64,000 bases of DNA from contig JAWZYU010000025.1 of the NCBI GenBank assembly GCA_038380435.1, positions 30,852,707-30,916,706 of the forward strand, written 5' to 3'. The position numbers and the translations under genes are program-made. A model generated the notes under the pieces. The model had not been told where the DNA came from. It made no database searches and saw nothing but the letters and a program-made list of their open reading frames with translations. Shown here piece by piece: positions 1 through 15,100 of this stretch. Within the stretch, counting starts at the first letter, position 1; each line of letters begins with the position of its first letter. The DNA is from Ryuthela nishihirai (taxonomy: Eukaryota; Arthropoda; Arachnida; Araneae; Heptathelidae).

Positions 1-178
1 AACCTTTTTTGCTGTTTGCTAAATCTTGTAACATCTGTCCACACCATTTCTCAGTATGTCCACCACCTGGTAGCACTGCTCTAGCTTTGGTAGCAAGGGA
101 AAGACGACTAGAAACATGCCAGAATTGATGCTCACGAAGACGAAGGACAGGTGGAGATGGATGATAAAGAATTGCAGT
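1..178 (-). CDS. BBS12: BBS12 exon 9, cut by window edge (GGG motif)
   Basis: The acceptor is AATTTTCAG|ACTGCA. The exon encodes TAILYHPSPPVLRLREHQFW, then HVSSRLSLATKARAVLPGGG and HTEKWCGQMLQDLANSKKG, and is still open at position 1. The TA-hL...P start, the FW pair and LPGGG-x-x-E match BBS12. The GGG with a Glu three residues later is the second nucleotide-pocket signature of group II chaperonins. The stop codon lies outside the window. Confidence 0.93.
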
Positions 179-3100
179 CTGAAAATTATTTACAATATTG
201 CGATCTATTAATAATCTATTTTTTAACACATCAAAACAAGAAAATGAACAATTATCAGCTAAAACAAAAAGCTGAACTAATGAAACAAAAAATATCACCT
301 GACAATAACTAGTTACTTTTAACCAGTGTTGGAAAACGTTATGTTACAAATGTAATGAAACAATTTTTGAATAACAAAATGAGTAACGTTAAAGGAATTT
401 CAAAATATTTATAATGATAAAAACAGAGCAAATAATTTCATTATTCTCACTGTTTTTACCTATTTTCCTATTGCTTTTTGCTTTGACATTTGCTGGTTTG
501 TGGATTTGACAAAACGTTATTTCATCATATCTTTCAAACGTGATGGTGAAACTTAATGATTTATATGTCAAATGAAAGCTTGTGATGTGGAGAGTGTCAT
601 GGGCTATAAAGAATTGACCCCCATGCTTTCTTCCCCACTAAAAAAGGGGGGGGGAATATGAAAATGACTGCCCCCCAAATCTCCTGAATATGAGTGCGGA
701 AAGCAACAAGCTATGTGTCAAATGAAAGCTTGTGACTTGGGGAGTGTCATAGGCTATGGAAAATTGACTCCCCGTGATTTTTCCCCCCTAAAAAGGGGAA
801 AATATGAAAACTATTCTTCTGCTATATTTTGAGAACACAAATGCTGAAGGTAACAAGCTATACGTCAAATGAATGATTCTGATGTGGGGAATGCCATAAG
901 CTGCAAAAATTGATCCTCCATGTTTTCTTCCCCCCTAAAAAAAAAAGGCAAATATGAAAATGATTGTTCCCCTATATCTATTGAATGCAAGTGCGAAAGT
1001 AACAAACCATGTGCCAATGAAAGCTTGTGATGCGGGGAGTATCATAGGCTATAAAAAATTGACTTCATGCTTTCTTCTCCTCCCAAAAAAATGGGAAATG
1101 GGAAAGTCGTTCTACTCTATCTTCTGAATGCGAGAACCTACAGTTAGGAGTTAGGTGTCAAATGAATGCTCATATAGTGACCATTGTAAACCATTTCGAA
1201 TTTTATCTCCATTGTTCCCTCCGATAAAAGGAGGGGAGCAGATTTTTGTGGTGTTTGACTTTAACACATATCTCAAATTAAAACTTGTGACGTTTCCAAT
1301 ATTATGGACTACCTCAACATGACTCCAAATGGGAGGAAAAATGTGGTCGACGTTTATGAGTTATATATCAAATGAAAGTTTTAAGGTAGGTGTTTTTAAT
1401 AACAAAAAAAAAATAATAAAATAAAATAAAATAAATAAATAAAAATTAAAAAAATCTAAATTATAAAAGATTTAAAAAATACCTATCTTTCTATATGGGC
1501 CCTAAAAAGTAGAAAACAAGGATATCGATGGTGCAATCAATCACTGAGTTTGTATTCACTTCAAAGGTAGATAGGGTGCCAATTTACCTATACAACAAGA
1601 TTGCTTGCGCCCTATCTTCTTTTTAAGTGAATACAAACTCAGTGACTGATTGCACCATCAATATGCTTTAAGTTTATTTTCTATTTTTCAGGGTCCACAT
1701 AGGAAGATAGGTATTTTAAAATATTTTAATTTATTTATATTTTTCGTGTTGATATATATCAGGTTTTCCCTTTATAAGATATACTTAAGAACAGGGTTGG
1801 ATATTGGGGCCTGTCCTGCCCTCCCCTTTCAGAATTCTAGTAGGTTAATAGATGCTAAAAATTATGAAACTTATTTATATTTCACGTACTTTTCTAGAAA
1901 TATTTTATTTATGTAAAACGGAGGTGGAAATCTAGTTTCCCCCCCACTTTTTTTTGGCTTGATTGTGTCTCTTGGCCCCTCCCCCTCATTTTTTTCTATA
2001 TCCAGGCCTACTTAGAAACTTGTGTGAAACAGATGTAAAATTTTCTTTTATATTCAATGAACAAAGCCCTTCAGTGACTCTGCTCAATGACATATTCAGA
2101 AAGAATATTGGAAGCACTTGTGTTAGCTACCTTCCCATAATTGAGGTTAAGAGAAAGGGATTTGTGATAGCCAGAAAAGAGTTGCAGTGGGAAAGAAAGG
2201 GTGTCTCCATTTACAAAGAAGGATTTGGGTTGGGTTGTTTTACCTCTGAGTGGCACTTTTTTGCACACCATGGGCTAAATGGCCAGGTCACATGGACCCC
2301 GAAAGCTCAGAGAAGGTTGGGGGAGGGGACCCACTGGAACAGCTGTTGGGAGACAGATGGTAGCCTCCCGTCATCCAGCGTGTTCATCCAGCATGTCCAT
2401 CCAACGTGTTCTTTAACGTGCACAGGGTATGGCTCTCCCGCACACGGGGCCACGGCTTAACGTCCCATCCGATGGACGGAGGCCTTTCCAAGCCCATCAG
2501 TGTCCCCTACTGACCGTGGGCAGGACAGGGAGTTTTGCGGAGATATATCTCAACGCTGACCCAGCTGGGACTCGAACCTGGGAATTACAGATTACGAGCC
2601 TGGCGCGCTACCGACTGAGCCACCCCCGCCCCTACGAAGAAGGAAAACAGGGCAATGTCGATAGGGTGAAAGTCCCAGATTTATTACAATTCCATGTGAT
2701 CTGCTTAAACATTTGGAGAAGGAACTATAAAGGTGGAGTGATTTGGGTATAGGATAGTGAATGGAGGAAAAGTTTTAAACTTTCCCACCAAACCTTTGAC
2801 TACTCTTCATGCCACCTAGAAAATTTATGTATGTTTTCAAATTCATTAACAGTCAGCATTGTTATGTACATATGTTGAAAGAAAGGAGGTTGGGTTGGGT
2901 TGTTTTACCTCTGAGCGGCACTTTTTTGCACACTATGGGCTAAATGGCCAGGTCACATGGACCCCGAAGGCTCAGAGAAGGTTGGGGGAGGGGACCCACT
3001 GGAACAGCTGTTGGGAGACAGATGGTAGCCTCCCGTCAAGGCCATCCAGCGTGTTCTTTAACGTGCACAGGGTATGGCTCTCCCGCACACGGGGCCACGG

Positions 3101-6100
3101 CTTAACGTCCCATCCGACGGACGGCGGCCTTTCCAAGCCCATCGATGTCCCCTACTCACCGTGGGCAGGGCGGGGAATTTTGCGGAGATAAATCTCAATG
3201 CTGACCCAGTTGGGACTCGAACCTGGGAACTACAGATTATGAGCCTGGCGCGCTACCGAGCCACCCCCGTCCCAAAAGAAAGAAAGGAGGTACTTCTCAT
3301 GTTTCAATTGAGCAGTGATGACTTCTAACAACAGACAGCATAAAGTAAAATTGGCCATTCATTAGATTATTTCTCAAAAACGAATAATTAATATAAAAGA
3401 GAATTATTTCTAATAATCAATAATTAAACCATGGAGAGGTAAAGGAGGTGACAAATTGCCCTTTTTTACCTATTTTTGTGCTTGGACTATAATGCTTAGT
3501 ATAAGAATATACTAAGCATCTATCTTTTAACTTCTGACTATAATGCTTAGTATAAGAAGCTCAACTTATATATTAGTGTAAGACTATTTGAGAGTCTAAT
3601 ATTTGTCTGAATATGCAACAAAACTACAAGATTTTGACTGTTTGTTGAAGTTGGGTGCATAGACAGGTCAGAAAGACTTCAAGAGCTCAGATATGTAAGC
3701 TCAGATAAGTAAGATTAACTTCAAGAGCTCAGATATGTGGGTAAGGGATGGATAGCTGTTAGGAGATAGATAGAAGCTTTCTATCCAGGCCTAGATCTAC
3801 AGAAAGGTTGGGGTTAGAAACCAGTGAAAATATCGATCCAGAATGTCATTCTGATGTATAGCTTTTCCCCCTCCATTTGTGATCTTTAAAATATTTCTTA
3901 CAAAATACGTGTAATGTAATGCATGCATTTTCAGGGGAGTGTCGCTCTTTCACACCCCTCCCTTTTTCTAATTCCTGATCTGATTACTAGTTATATATTA
4001 ACTATATTATTATAATTATTTAATTAATATTAATTAACAATAGTATACTATTATGTGAAATAATTTATATTTATATATATATATAACCAAAAACTTATTA
4101 CAAATATCCTTATACTTAAATTTACTTTTTAGACAAGTAGTTATCATATTGCTATTTAGTAAAAGCTTGTTAGATTGGCAAAATAGTTGGCCCCAAAAAT
4201 TCGTAAAACTTTTTATGATGCGTCAATCTTTCATTTTTAATGCCTAGTATTCTTGAATTTTAATGTGAAGTTTTGCTATGGATATTTACTATGGATTAAT
4301 GGATTAAAAGTGATCTTGAGCACACACATCACAAATTTTTAAAGATTTATGAAACATTCTTTGGAGGAGTGCATAGTATTTTATTGCCCTTTTATTCCAG
4401 TGTTAATTTGCTTTAATAATGCATTAATTTATATTTATTGACTATTACTTATTATCTTTTAAGTAAAATTTCGCTAACATTAAACATTTATTTGACAGGC
4501 TTTGGTCATAAGGACTAACAGAATGCTAACACCCTTTTGCAAGGGGGGTCTAAACACCGGTAAGACTAAAAGAAGTGGAGGAAAAAATCTGATGCAGATA
4601 CAATGTGTCTTATTCATTATAAGTTTTAATTACACATTAAAGAATAATAAATGGATTATTACATGTAAGAGAATAATAAATGTTAAAAATGAATTAACTG
4701 AAAAAATTCTGCTCTTAATTTTCAACATATTTTTCTCTCCCTAGAATCTCTTGTCAGGGGGAGGTTTCAAGTTAACCAATAATTGGTTGTAATTGTTTTT
4801 GCAAAAAATCTAAAATTGCTGTAACAAATTTTATTCATTTTTTGGTGAATAATGCTGCTTTTTGTATGCTTTGAATCCTACAAACTAATATATTACAAAC
4901 ATTTAAATAGTGTTAAAATATTCATAAATTCTTTATCACTCATACATTGTACTAAAGGTTCATCCATAAATTATGCAACACTGTTTTAGTAGAAATTTAA
5001 TTCTTCTAGGTAATGCCATGTTGTTCACCAACCCTCCCACTATACAACACAGTTCTTTTTGTAAGGAATCAGTACTGAAAGTTGGTATTAAGTTAGTAAT
5101 AGTTTATTATAAATAATAGCATAAAAAACTCATTTTTGCCATCATAGTGTTGAAAAATAATTAGTTGCAGAAATAAGTATTTTTAGTGTTCTTTTGTATT
5201 CACTGTGATTCATTGGTTTAGATTCAAGCCACTATCTTCACTATATTCTGCTAATACTGGGTATAGGGGGAGGGGATATTATTGTGAGCCAGGTAGAATC
5301 TGAACCCACAATCATGGGAACTATAATGTTTGAAAAATGTTAACATAACATTACAATGAAATTTAAATTTTGCTAGCCGTCCCATGGCCGAGTGGTTAGC
5401 ACGCTTGGCTTCTGATCTAAGGGACCTGGGTTCGAGCCCCGGGAAACGCATGGTTGTGTGTGTTGTTTTTCTGCTGAGGTCCTGTCATCTTCACAGATCT
5501 ACTATGGCATATAAACTGACAGATCTCTGTGGCAAGCAGCTGCTTGAGGGGGTATTTATTTACTTATTTTATATACAAAAATGATATTTAAATTTTTGGC
5601 ACTAATAAAACGTTTTTCTTTTTGTTTGCCAACACTGCTTTTAACAGGTTTATATCACTAATAGAACTCTTAGTTCATTTAACATGACCTGCAAGCCATA
5701 TTTCGTCAAAACCTGAATAAAGATAACAACATGAAAGAACTGTTAACATAAAAATAAATAAATAAATACCCCCTCAAGCAGCTGCTTGCCACAGAGGTCT
5801 GACAGGAGCCCATCAGTTTATATGCCATAGCAGAAGGTCTGAGAGGATGGCAGGACCTCAGCAGAAAAACGACACATATATCCATGCCTTACCCGGGGCT
5901 CGAACCCAGGTCCCTTAGATCAGTAGCCAAGCGCGCTAATCACTCGGCCATGGGACGGTTAACATAATCAACATAAATTTGCTACTGAAAAGCATAAAAA
6001 AAAAAGCTGATTTATATTAATTTTATTTAAAATTTACTTACCTGAACTGATGGAACATCTGCATCAATAAGAAAGTAGTGAGACTTTTCATCAGGTATGC

Positions 6101-9100
6101 AGTTCAAAACAAATCTGTTGTCTACTTGCCAAGGCACTATTGAAATATTTGATGCAATATTTTCCTGTAGTATGAAAAAAGAAATAACTATGAAACTAGA
6201 TTACTGGAATATACAGTATACTAAATGAGAAGATAAATAAATATTTTACATGTAGAGCAAAAATTGTCTTGAGATAAGTGAAATATGAATTTGTGACTTG
6301 CATATCATTTTGGTATCTTACTTATCTTTTTGGGTTTGCATATCATTCCACCCAAGACAATTTTTTTCCTCTACACTTATTCTTTCTCAACAGACAAGTT
6401 TTAAGTTTAAAGAATTATTCCATAAAATAGTTCAGGCTTTTCCTTTATTAAAATTTTATAACATTAATAGAGGTTGCCAAAATTAATACTTTCGTATTAT
6501 AAAATAAAATTTAATCACAATGTACACTGTTAAAATCAAATGCCCTAAAGCAGTGTGGTCCAACTTTTCATTGCCTGAGGGCCAAACAGAACACAGTATA
6601 AGGAAGCACAGGCCATCACTTCTATAATATATTTGTTGAAAAAAAAAAATATATATATATTGAGATGCAAATATAATACACAAGTTTAACAAGCAGAAAG
6701 TAATTTAATAAGAAACATTCATGAAAACTTCAAAGAATTTACTCATTGTGCTGCACCATGGTAATTAGGGAAATTAATGTGAGGATTGGCACTCTTTTCT
6801 GAAACAAGTTTCTCAATGTCTACTTTAAGTTCTGTCAAGGAAAGTCTCAGAGAGGATTCCAGTGAAGCACTTTCAATGCGATTTCTAGTTTTTGATTTAA
6901 TAGCTTTTAAAGCTGAAAAGGTACTTTCACACACATATGTACTGCTAAATAATGATAGTATTTCAACTGAAAATTTATGTAATCTGGGAAAATGGTCTTT
7001 TGTTAAGAGTCTCCAGAAGTCCTCAGGAATATCACACTTTTTGACTTGGAAGAATGGATCTGCCTGAAGATCACAAATCTCCATTTGAAGGTCAGAGGGT
7101 TGCTGGGTCACTTCAGTTTCCATGGGGTTGTTAAACAATGAAAGTTTTGGCTTCAGGGCATCAAAATCTTTGAACCTCGTCTGGAACTCCTCCTTTATAT
7201 CACATATTATTTCATGAAACTCATTAAAATTTGTTTCATTTTCTTCTTCTTTCAACTGATGGCAAGATGGGAAGTGTGCTGTATTATTTGCTTTTAATGC
7301 ATTTTGCATTACAACAAGTTTCCTACGGAATCCTTCAATATGTCCAAAAAGCTGAGAGATATTTTGTTTTCTACCTTGCAATTTCAGATTTAAAGCATTC
7401 AGATGAGATGTTAAATCAGTCAGAAAGGCAAATATTTGTATGAATTTCTTGTCTGTCAACTTAACTACATATTCATTTCCAATATTTTCATTCCTAAGGC
7501 AAAAATTTCATTCTTTAACCCAAAAAATTGTTGCAGACAATTTCCAACACTATGCCAGTGCACTTCACAATGCAATGAAATGTCACCATATTCAGCATCC
7601 AAGAATGCAATAAATATTCCATGTCTTTGAGCATTCTTGCCTCCCCTTATTAAATTTACAATATTTACAACTGCTGTAATAGTGTCACTGATTCTTATAA
7701 TTTTTCCACAAAGTACCTCCTGATGGATAATGCAATGAAAGAACAAGCAATTTATTCCTTTTTCTTTGACAAGTCCTACTAATCCAGTTTTATAGTCAAC
7801 CATTGCTTTAGCTCCATCTGTTGCAATGCCAGAGCATTTCCCAAAGTCTCCAAATTGAGAAACTACTATTCAATGCATTAAATATGTCAAACCTTTGGTG
7901 CCGGTTTCTAATGGACGTAGTTTCAAGAGTTCTTCGTGAATTTCAAATTCAGGGTTTATTGTTCTGAAAAAAGTAAGAAGCAGACTGATATCAATTATAT
8001 CTGTGCTCTTGTCTAGAGCTAGGGAGTAGCAAAAGTAGCTTTCTTGCCACTTTTCTTCTGTAATGTGGTGTTTCTTTGGTTCCAACATTTTGAATTACAA
8101 TGAAAAGCCATTAAAGCACAGTCAACTCGGTGTGACAACCACGCTTCAGAAGAATACCGAGTTATTCAGCAGAATTACCGAGCTTCAGAAGAATACCGAG
8201 TTAAGAAATACCATTCTTATATTGCACACGTGGCCTTGGCCACGTGTGCAATATAAGAATGAAGTAGTGTATATTACTATGTAATATTAGTGTATTATTA
8301 CATAGTATATTAGTGTATTATACTATGAAGTAGTGTATATTTTTATATTGGTTTCTAAATATTTGGCTATGTCATTACTTCTGCACTATTATGAACTTGT
8401 GGCAAGCAGCTGCTTTGAGAGTTTATTTATTTATTTATTTATTTATTTATTAAAAGCAATCCATTATTCAATGAAGACAAAAGCAAGACATTGAACAAGG
8501 GGCAGTGGTGGCTCAGTTGGTAGTGCACCAGGCTCGTAATCTGCAGTTCCCAAATTCGAGTCCCGATTGTACCTGGCTTCAGATTTATCACTGCTAGCCT
8601 CTGTTCTGCCTTTGGTGAGAAGGGGAACACCACTGGGGTTGGAGATGGCAACATCTCTAAGATAGGACATTAAGCCATGACTCTGTGTGCAAGAGTATTA
8701 TACCCTGTGCACATTAAAGAATATGCTAGATGGCCTTGATGGGAGGCTTGAGGAAACATCTGTCCAATGGATTCTCTTCCCCGAGCCACTGCAACCAGGC
8801 CATTTAACCCACTGTGTGCAAAAAAAGTGCCACTCAGAGGTAAAACAGCCCAACCAACCAAAGAATTACTATTAGAGTGAAAAATAGAGCACATATATAT
8901 GTCAATTGTAACATTAATTTTTCCATATTTTTATACAAAATATAATAAAAAGGTTTAATTAATATTTACCTCATCACATCCCAGAATGTAAGTGGCTATT
9001 GAAGTTTTAGTCTTAGATGCAAGAATTTGTAGAATTTTGTAAGGAACTCCAGTAATTAGAACAATCGAATGATGGGCGCATAAATATGTAATAACTGGAT

Positions 9101-12100
9101 CTACTTTCCCTCGAACTAAAAGAAGGGTCACCTGCAACTGAATATGAAAGCTTTATCAGAATATATAGGAAGCAACCATTCACATTTAATCACACATTGG
9201 GACACCAGGGATCCCAGTGACAGTAAATAAAGTTTCAAGACATTCTGATTAGAGATATGAGTTTCTAAATCATTTTTTATCACTGTGAACATTTACAAAC
9301 AAGTGTTTTAACATCAAACTGAAGTTTTATCAGAGACTCAATTTTTTAAAGATGGAAGGGCAAGGGGGGGGGGGAGGGAAATTCTCCAACACTGAGTGTA
9401 TGTTGGAAAATGCATTTCTTAGGTTTATGCCTAAGAAATGGAGTTGGGGTGGCTCAGTTGATCTTGCACCAGGCTCATAATCTGCATTTCCCATGTCAGA
9501 GTCCCAGCTGGGCCAGCGTTGAGATTTATCTCTGCAAAACTCCCAGCCCTGCCCACTGTCACTACGAGACACTGATGGGCTTGAAAATGCTGTGTCCATC
9601 AGATGGGACATTAAGCCTTGGCCATGTGTGCAGGGGAACCATATCCTGTGCATGTTAAATAACACACTAGATGGCCTTGATGGGAGGCTACCATCTATTT
9701 CCCAACTGTTGTTCCAATGGGTCCCTCCCACAACCTTCTCTGAGTCTTTGGGGTCCTTGTGAACTGGCCATTTAGCCCATTGTGCACAAAAATGTGCTGC
9801 TCAGAGGTAAAACAACCCAACCCTAAGAAATTATTTAGCATTTGGTACAGATAATCAATCTGTAGGCTACCATTTTATGGAACAAATTATTTGTACCAAC
9901 ATGAACATTTATATAATATGCTTGTTGATTACAGAGCTCTGAACCAAACACAAACCTCTTATCTGAGCATAATCTGGACTATTCTAAATGTCACATTTTT
10001 ATTTTAAATTTAGCAATTTACTGTTCTTGAATTGAGTTTTATAATAATGCTTCATAATGAAGTTACAAGCTAGTCAAATCTGGAAGTGTGGACCAGACTC
10101 CAAGACTGATTTGTACAGCGACTCTGAGCTGAATGCATAATCCACTGATAGAAAATTGTGATGCAGTACCATGCAAGCTCTTGTGAAATAAAAATCTGCA
10201 TAATGCAGACTGCTTGCTTTAAAAGTGATTTACGAAGGTATATGTATAAATACCATACTGATGTGCAGCTATTGTTTGGATGATGTTTCTGGAATGGTGG
10301 GGTGCTGTGCAGTGATATAGAAAAGGTATTATCAACAGGTGTGTAATGGTTGAATAATTTAAAATTTTCAATTTTTATTCAGCTTCTAATAAATATAATA
10401 CAAAAATTGATTGTATTAACAAGTTTCCAAACTCAACAATAGAGACCACTTTACACGTATAGATGGGGCGGGGGTGGCTCATTCGGTAGCGCGCCAGGCC
10501 CGTAATCTGTAGTTCCCAGGTTCGAGTCCCAGCTGGGTCAGCGTTGAGATTTATCTCCGCAAAATTCCCTGCCCTGCCCACGGTCAGTAGGGGACACCGA
10601 TGGGCTTGGAAAGGCCTCCGTCCGTCGGATGGGACGCTAAGCCGTGGCCCCGTGTGCGGGAGAGCCATACCCTGTGCACGTTAAAGAACACGCTGGATGG
10701 CCTTGACGGGGGCTACCATCTGTCTCCCAACAGCTGTTCCAGTGGGTCCCCTCCCCCAACCTTTTCTGAGCCTTCGGGGTCCATGTGACCTGGCCATTTA
10801 GCCCATGGTGTGCAAAAAAGTGCCGCTAAGAGGTAAAACAACCCAACCCAACACATATAGATTAGTTTTAATATCTAATTTTGACTACTTCTGTGCACAT
10901 GATTAAAGATAACAAATACAATAAATAATGATTGCATATAACAACACATAATGATTCAATGACATTCAAATGAAGAAGATCATTTGAATCATACATCATT
11001 AAAAAGTTACATGCATTAACATAAACATTTAATGCAGAGAAAACAAATTTATTAATAATTACAATATTCTGCTGAATTAATATTAGAGATACTTAATACT
11101 AATAAATTTATTTACAATGAATCGCCATTTCCAATCCACTTTTTTTTGTCTCTTTCTTAAATGTGATTATGTTATTAGATTTTTAATCTTATAAGGTAGT
11201 TAATTATAAAGTTTTACTCCACAATAACCACAGAACTTTATATAATACATGCTCTTTTTTAATTTTAAAATTATTATTAGAAACAGGCCTAGTATTATAA
11301 GTGCTCAATATCATATTTAAATGTTCTTTGATTTTATATAGATATAATAATTTCAATGTTTTTATATTTTAATATTTTGCAAAAAAGATGAATATTTTAT
11401 TTCAATAGGGCATTTTTAGAGTCATACAGTAAATAAATGCATCTGACAATGCAAAAATTTATTAAAAAAAAAACAAACTAATACAGAGAAATGATTATAA
11501 TGCACATAAATAGAAAAACTATTCCTGAATAACAAAAAAATATATATATTTATTTGAACCAAAAAATTACTCCCATTTTGTAATTTTTTTCTTGGTACCA
11601 TACTTTGAGAAAAGTCCAGGCTTTTTGCCAACTGTGCTCAACCATATCAATAAGTCAACTTTGGATTAAAAAAAACAAACCAATCAGCTAAAATAGGTCA
11701 TGTTATATACGAAATTAAATAAAATTTAATTACAGATTTTATGAAAATAAAAAAAATTAAACAAATTTACAAACATATTAATTTTAATAAGATGTTTTCA
11801 CAGTGATATAGTGAAAAAAATAGACTGGAATATGCAATTAAGGCTTAATTTTGGAAAACTTGAAAACATGAATAAAAATAGTTAAATTATATATTAAATG
11901 AAGCTAAATTTTTTCCCCAGATAATATATACATGAAACATGATTTTTATTTCTTTTAATGATTCTTTTCAGTGCGATATATTTTAAAACACTGGCCAGCA
12001 TTATACAAGGCTACTTGGATTGCTTGCAATGGGATTTTCTGCTTGGTTTATGAAATAGAAAAACACTTTCTTGTCTGCCTCTTTTGCTAAACATTACAAA

Positions 12101-15100
12101 TTTTTTCTTTGGGTGTTAAAGTTGGCAATCTTGACTAAGTGCCGGAAAGTTTATGTAACCAAGGGTAAAAAACAAATCTATATATCAGAGTGGCACAGCA
12201 AATATATTGAGGGGATTCATTTTTAAAACTGTTGAATATATATTAAAAACCATACAGTTAAAAAAATTCTAGAGGGGAGTTAAAACCCTTGCCAAATTGC
12301 CCTCCCACAATAGGACTGGGTTGGGTTGTTTTACCTCTCAGCGGCACTTTTTTGCACACCATGGGCTAAATGGCCAGGTCACATGGACCCCGAAGGCTCA
12401 GAGAAGGTTGGGGGAGGGGACCCACTGGAATAGCTGTTGGGAGACAGATGGTAGCCTCCCGTCAAGGCCATCCAGCGTGTTCTTTAACGTGCACAGGGTA
12501 TGTCTCTCCCGCACACGGGGCCACGGCTTAACGTCCCATCCAATGGACGGCGGCCTTTCCAAGCCCATCGGTGTCCCCTACTGACCGTGGGCAGGGCGGG
12601 GAATTTTGCGGAGATAAATCTCAACGCTGACCCAGCTGGGACTCGAACCTGGGAACTACAGATTACGAGCCTGGCGCGCTACCGACTGAGCCACCCCCGC
12701 CCCACAATAGGACTGATTTACAGGTCAAGGAAGTCCTTTTTGCTTCCATATCCAATACCTTATTCATTTTCAGGAAACAATACAAGATCAAAGGTTTTTT
12801 TTTTACTAGAAAACGAAGGAATAATGAAAGAAATATTAACATATACTCTAATGCAATGTTAAATAAAATATCTGTAACAACTTGTAAACCAGCCATCTGA
12901 TGTAGCATAACTACAAAAGATTGATAGATCAGCTGATGGAAAAATCAATAATTTACGAAAATAAAATCTACAGAAATTAAAATCAAAATTTAATTATAAA
13001 AGAATAAATATTAACAAGATGCATTATCCTAGGGTGTTGTAAACATTCACTATATAGGCATTTGACTGCATGAGTGAGCAATAACTAGGTCACTGCACAT
13101 GCTCTGCCGTGACACTTGACCTGCCAGCAGTTTCATGACAACTCTGACCAAGAAGGCTGTTGTTACTTACAGTTTCGATTTTAAGAGTGGGGAAGTATAG
13201 AATGTTGGGATAAGTGATACAAATGATAAAACAGGGGGGAAAAATAGCAGTACATAACTTCACAATTACTTCCAAAATCCATTTTTAAAAATAGCAGTTT
13301 TTTTGTTATTTTTCAGGAGATTTTCGAAACTTTAAGGAAAAATTTGTTGGAAATAGTTCAAATGAAACTTGTGAGGTTAAATAAAAAGGTTGATTCAGCA
13401 AAGGGTAACATTAATAAAATTGAAATAGTGTTTAGCACTTCTAAGAAATGGCAATCAGATGGCTTTAGCAAATTATATTGTAAAATAAAACATGCATAAA
13501 AAAATATATATTATTTTTCAAACTTGAATTAACGTATTTTTAAAAGATATGTATAAGAAAATTTTCAAATGGCTATTTTACTTTTTAAAAATCGAAGTTT
13601 CATATGTTGTACAAAAGACTATATTTATCTTCGGTCTCTCATTTCAGATTCTGCCAACAACTACAATTGTCAGGGACCTTGGAAGGGTTAAAATAACTAC
13701 AGAAAATAAAAAATGCAACACTTTCAAGAAGTTGTGCATATGTGACAAAATTTAGGGAGTCAGTAGTATATGGAAATGCACGTAAATGATTAGGTGTGCA
13801 GGATGATCAAAATGACTGAACAGGCATCAGCTGATGTTACAGATGTGGAGCAGTCAAACACAGATAAAGGCAACCAAAGCTCCCTGGTTGACAAAACGTA
13901 GAAGTTGTTCTAAATTGCTAAAGCTTCCCTTATGCAGATTCAACAGCCATTCTAACAGTTAACAGACTTTGAGCGTGGAAGAATCATCAGACTTATAGAA
14001 GCTGGTTTGTTGAACAGAGATCTGACCAACCTTGTTGGCCGCAATCCCAGCATCATGTACACATATGGGTGCCAGTGGGCTTATAAGGATCTAGCACATG
14101 TCAACAAAGATCAGGAAGATGACTTATGAACACAGAGTGACAGCACCACCATTTGCGATGCATGACATTGAGTGACAGATATGAGACTACAATGCAATTG
14201 CAAAGGGATTGGCTACAGGTAACCCATTGAATGCGCATTGAAGGCGGTAAACAACAGGCTTTTACAGTTTTCATTGTGAGCCTATCATCCAGCACGATTG
14301 CCCCTCACATCTGCCCACATGCAAATGTCTTCAACGGTGTCACCTCAGACAGAACTGGAGCAAACAAGAGTGGAGTACCATGTTTAGTGATGAATCTCAT
14401 TTTTGTCTTGGTCAGCATGACAGTAGACAATGTGTTTGCTGTCATCCAGGGGAAAGGAATGCCACCCAGTGCGTGCAACATCATCACACAGTTCCAGCAC
14501 CTGGTGTCTTGTGTGGGATGACATTAGTCAGAACTGGTCATCCTAAGAGGATCTCTAACTGCCCAACAATATGTTACCAACATTTTGCAGCCAGTGGCTG
14601 TCCCATTTGTTCAGCAGCACGGAACCTTTTACCACCAAGATAATGCCCATCCCCACACAGCCAGCAGTATTACAAGAGCAAAACATTCAGGTACTACCAT
14701 GGCCACAGCATGCTTACCGGACCTTTCACCTATTGAACATGTCTGGGACATGTTGGGCTAACAACTCCAACAACACCTAAGAGGTGCACCAACCACTGTC
14801 ACTGAAATGGAACAACGACTTCATGTTATTTGAGGTTCTATCCCTCAGGAGGACATTATAGAGCTGTATGATAGCCTTCCCTGCTGTGTTCATGAATGCA
14901 TTACTGCCTAGGGTGGATCAACATCATACTAATTATACCACTTTACCAGGTAGGTAAAGTGGTAATTTTGCATATTTTTTTGATAATGTAATCAATCGCG
15001 CATCTCAATGTATTCTAACAGCTGCCTGGTTTCAATAAAATGGCATTAATCCTTCCAGGTATTGCAATTTTTTTTCCTGTAGTGTACTTAGGGATTGCTG

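Noticed and set aside
562..1390. CRISPR array
   Set aside because: The units are long, diverged and without spacers of constant length, and the genome is eukaryotic.
1963..2460. 165-codon open frame on the plus strand
   Set aside because: Its second half reads through SINE1 antisense. The same peptide recurs at every SINE1 copy, so it is a repeat shadow.
5377..5450. Functional tRNA-Leu/Ser gene
   Set aside because: The same head occurs in many copies with a common body and AT tail, so it is a SINE2 head.
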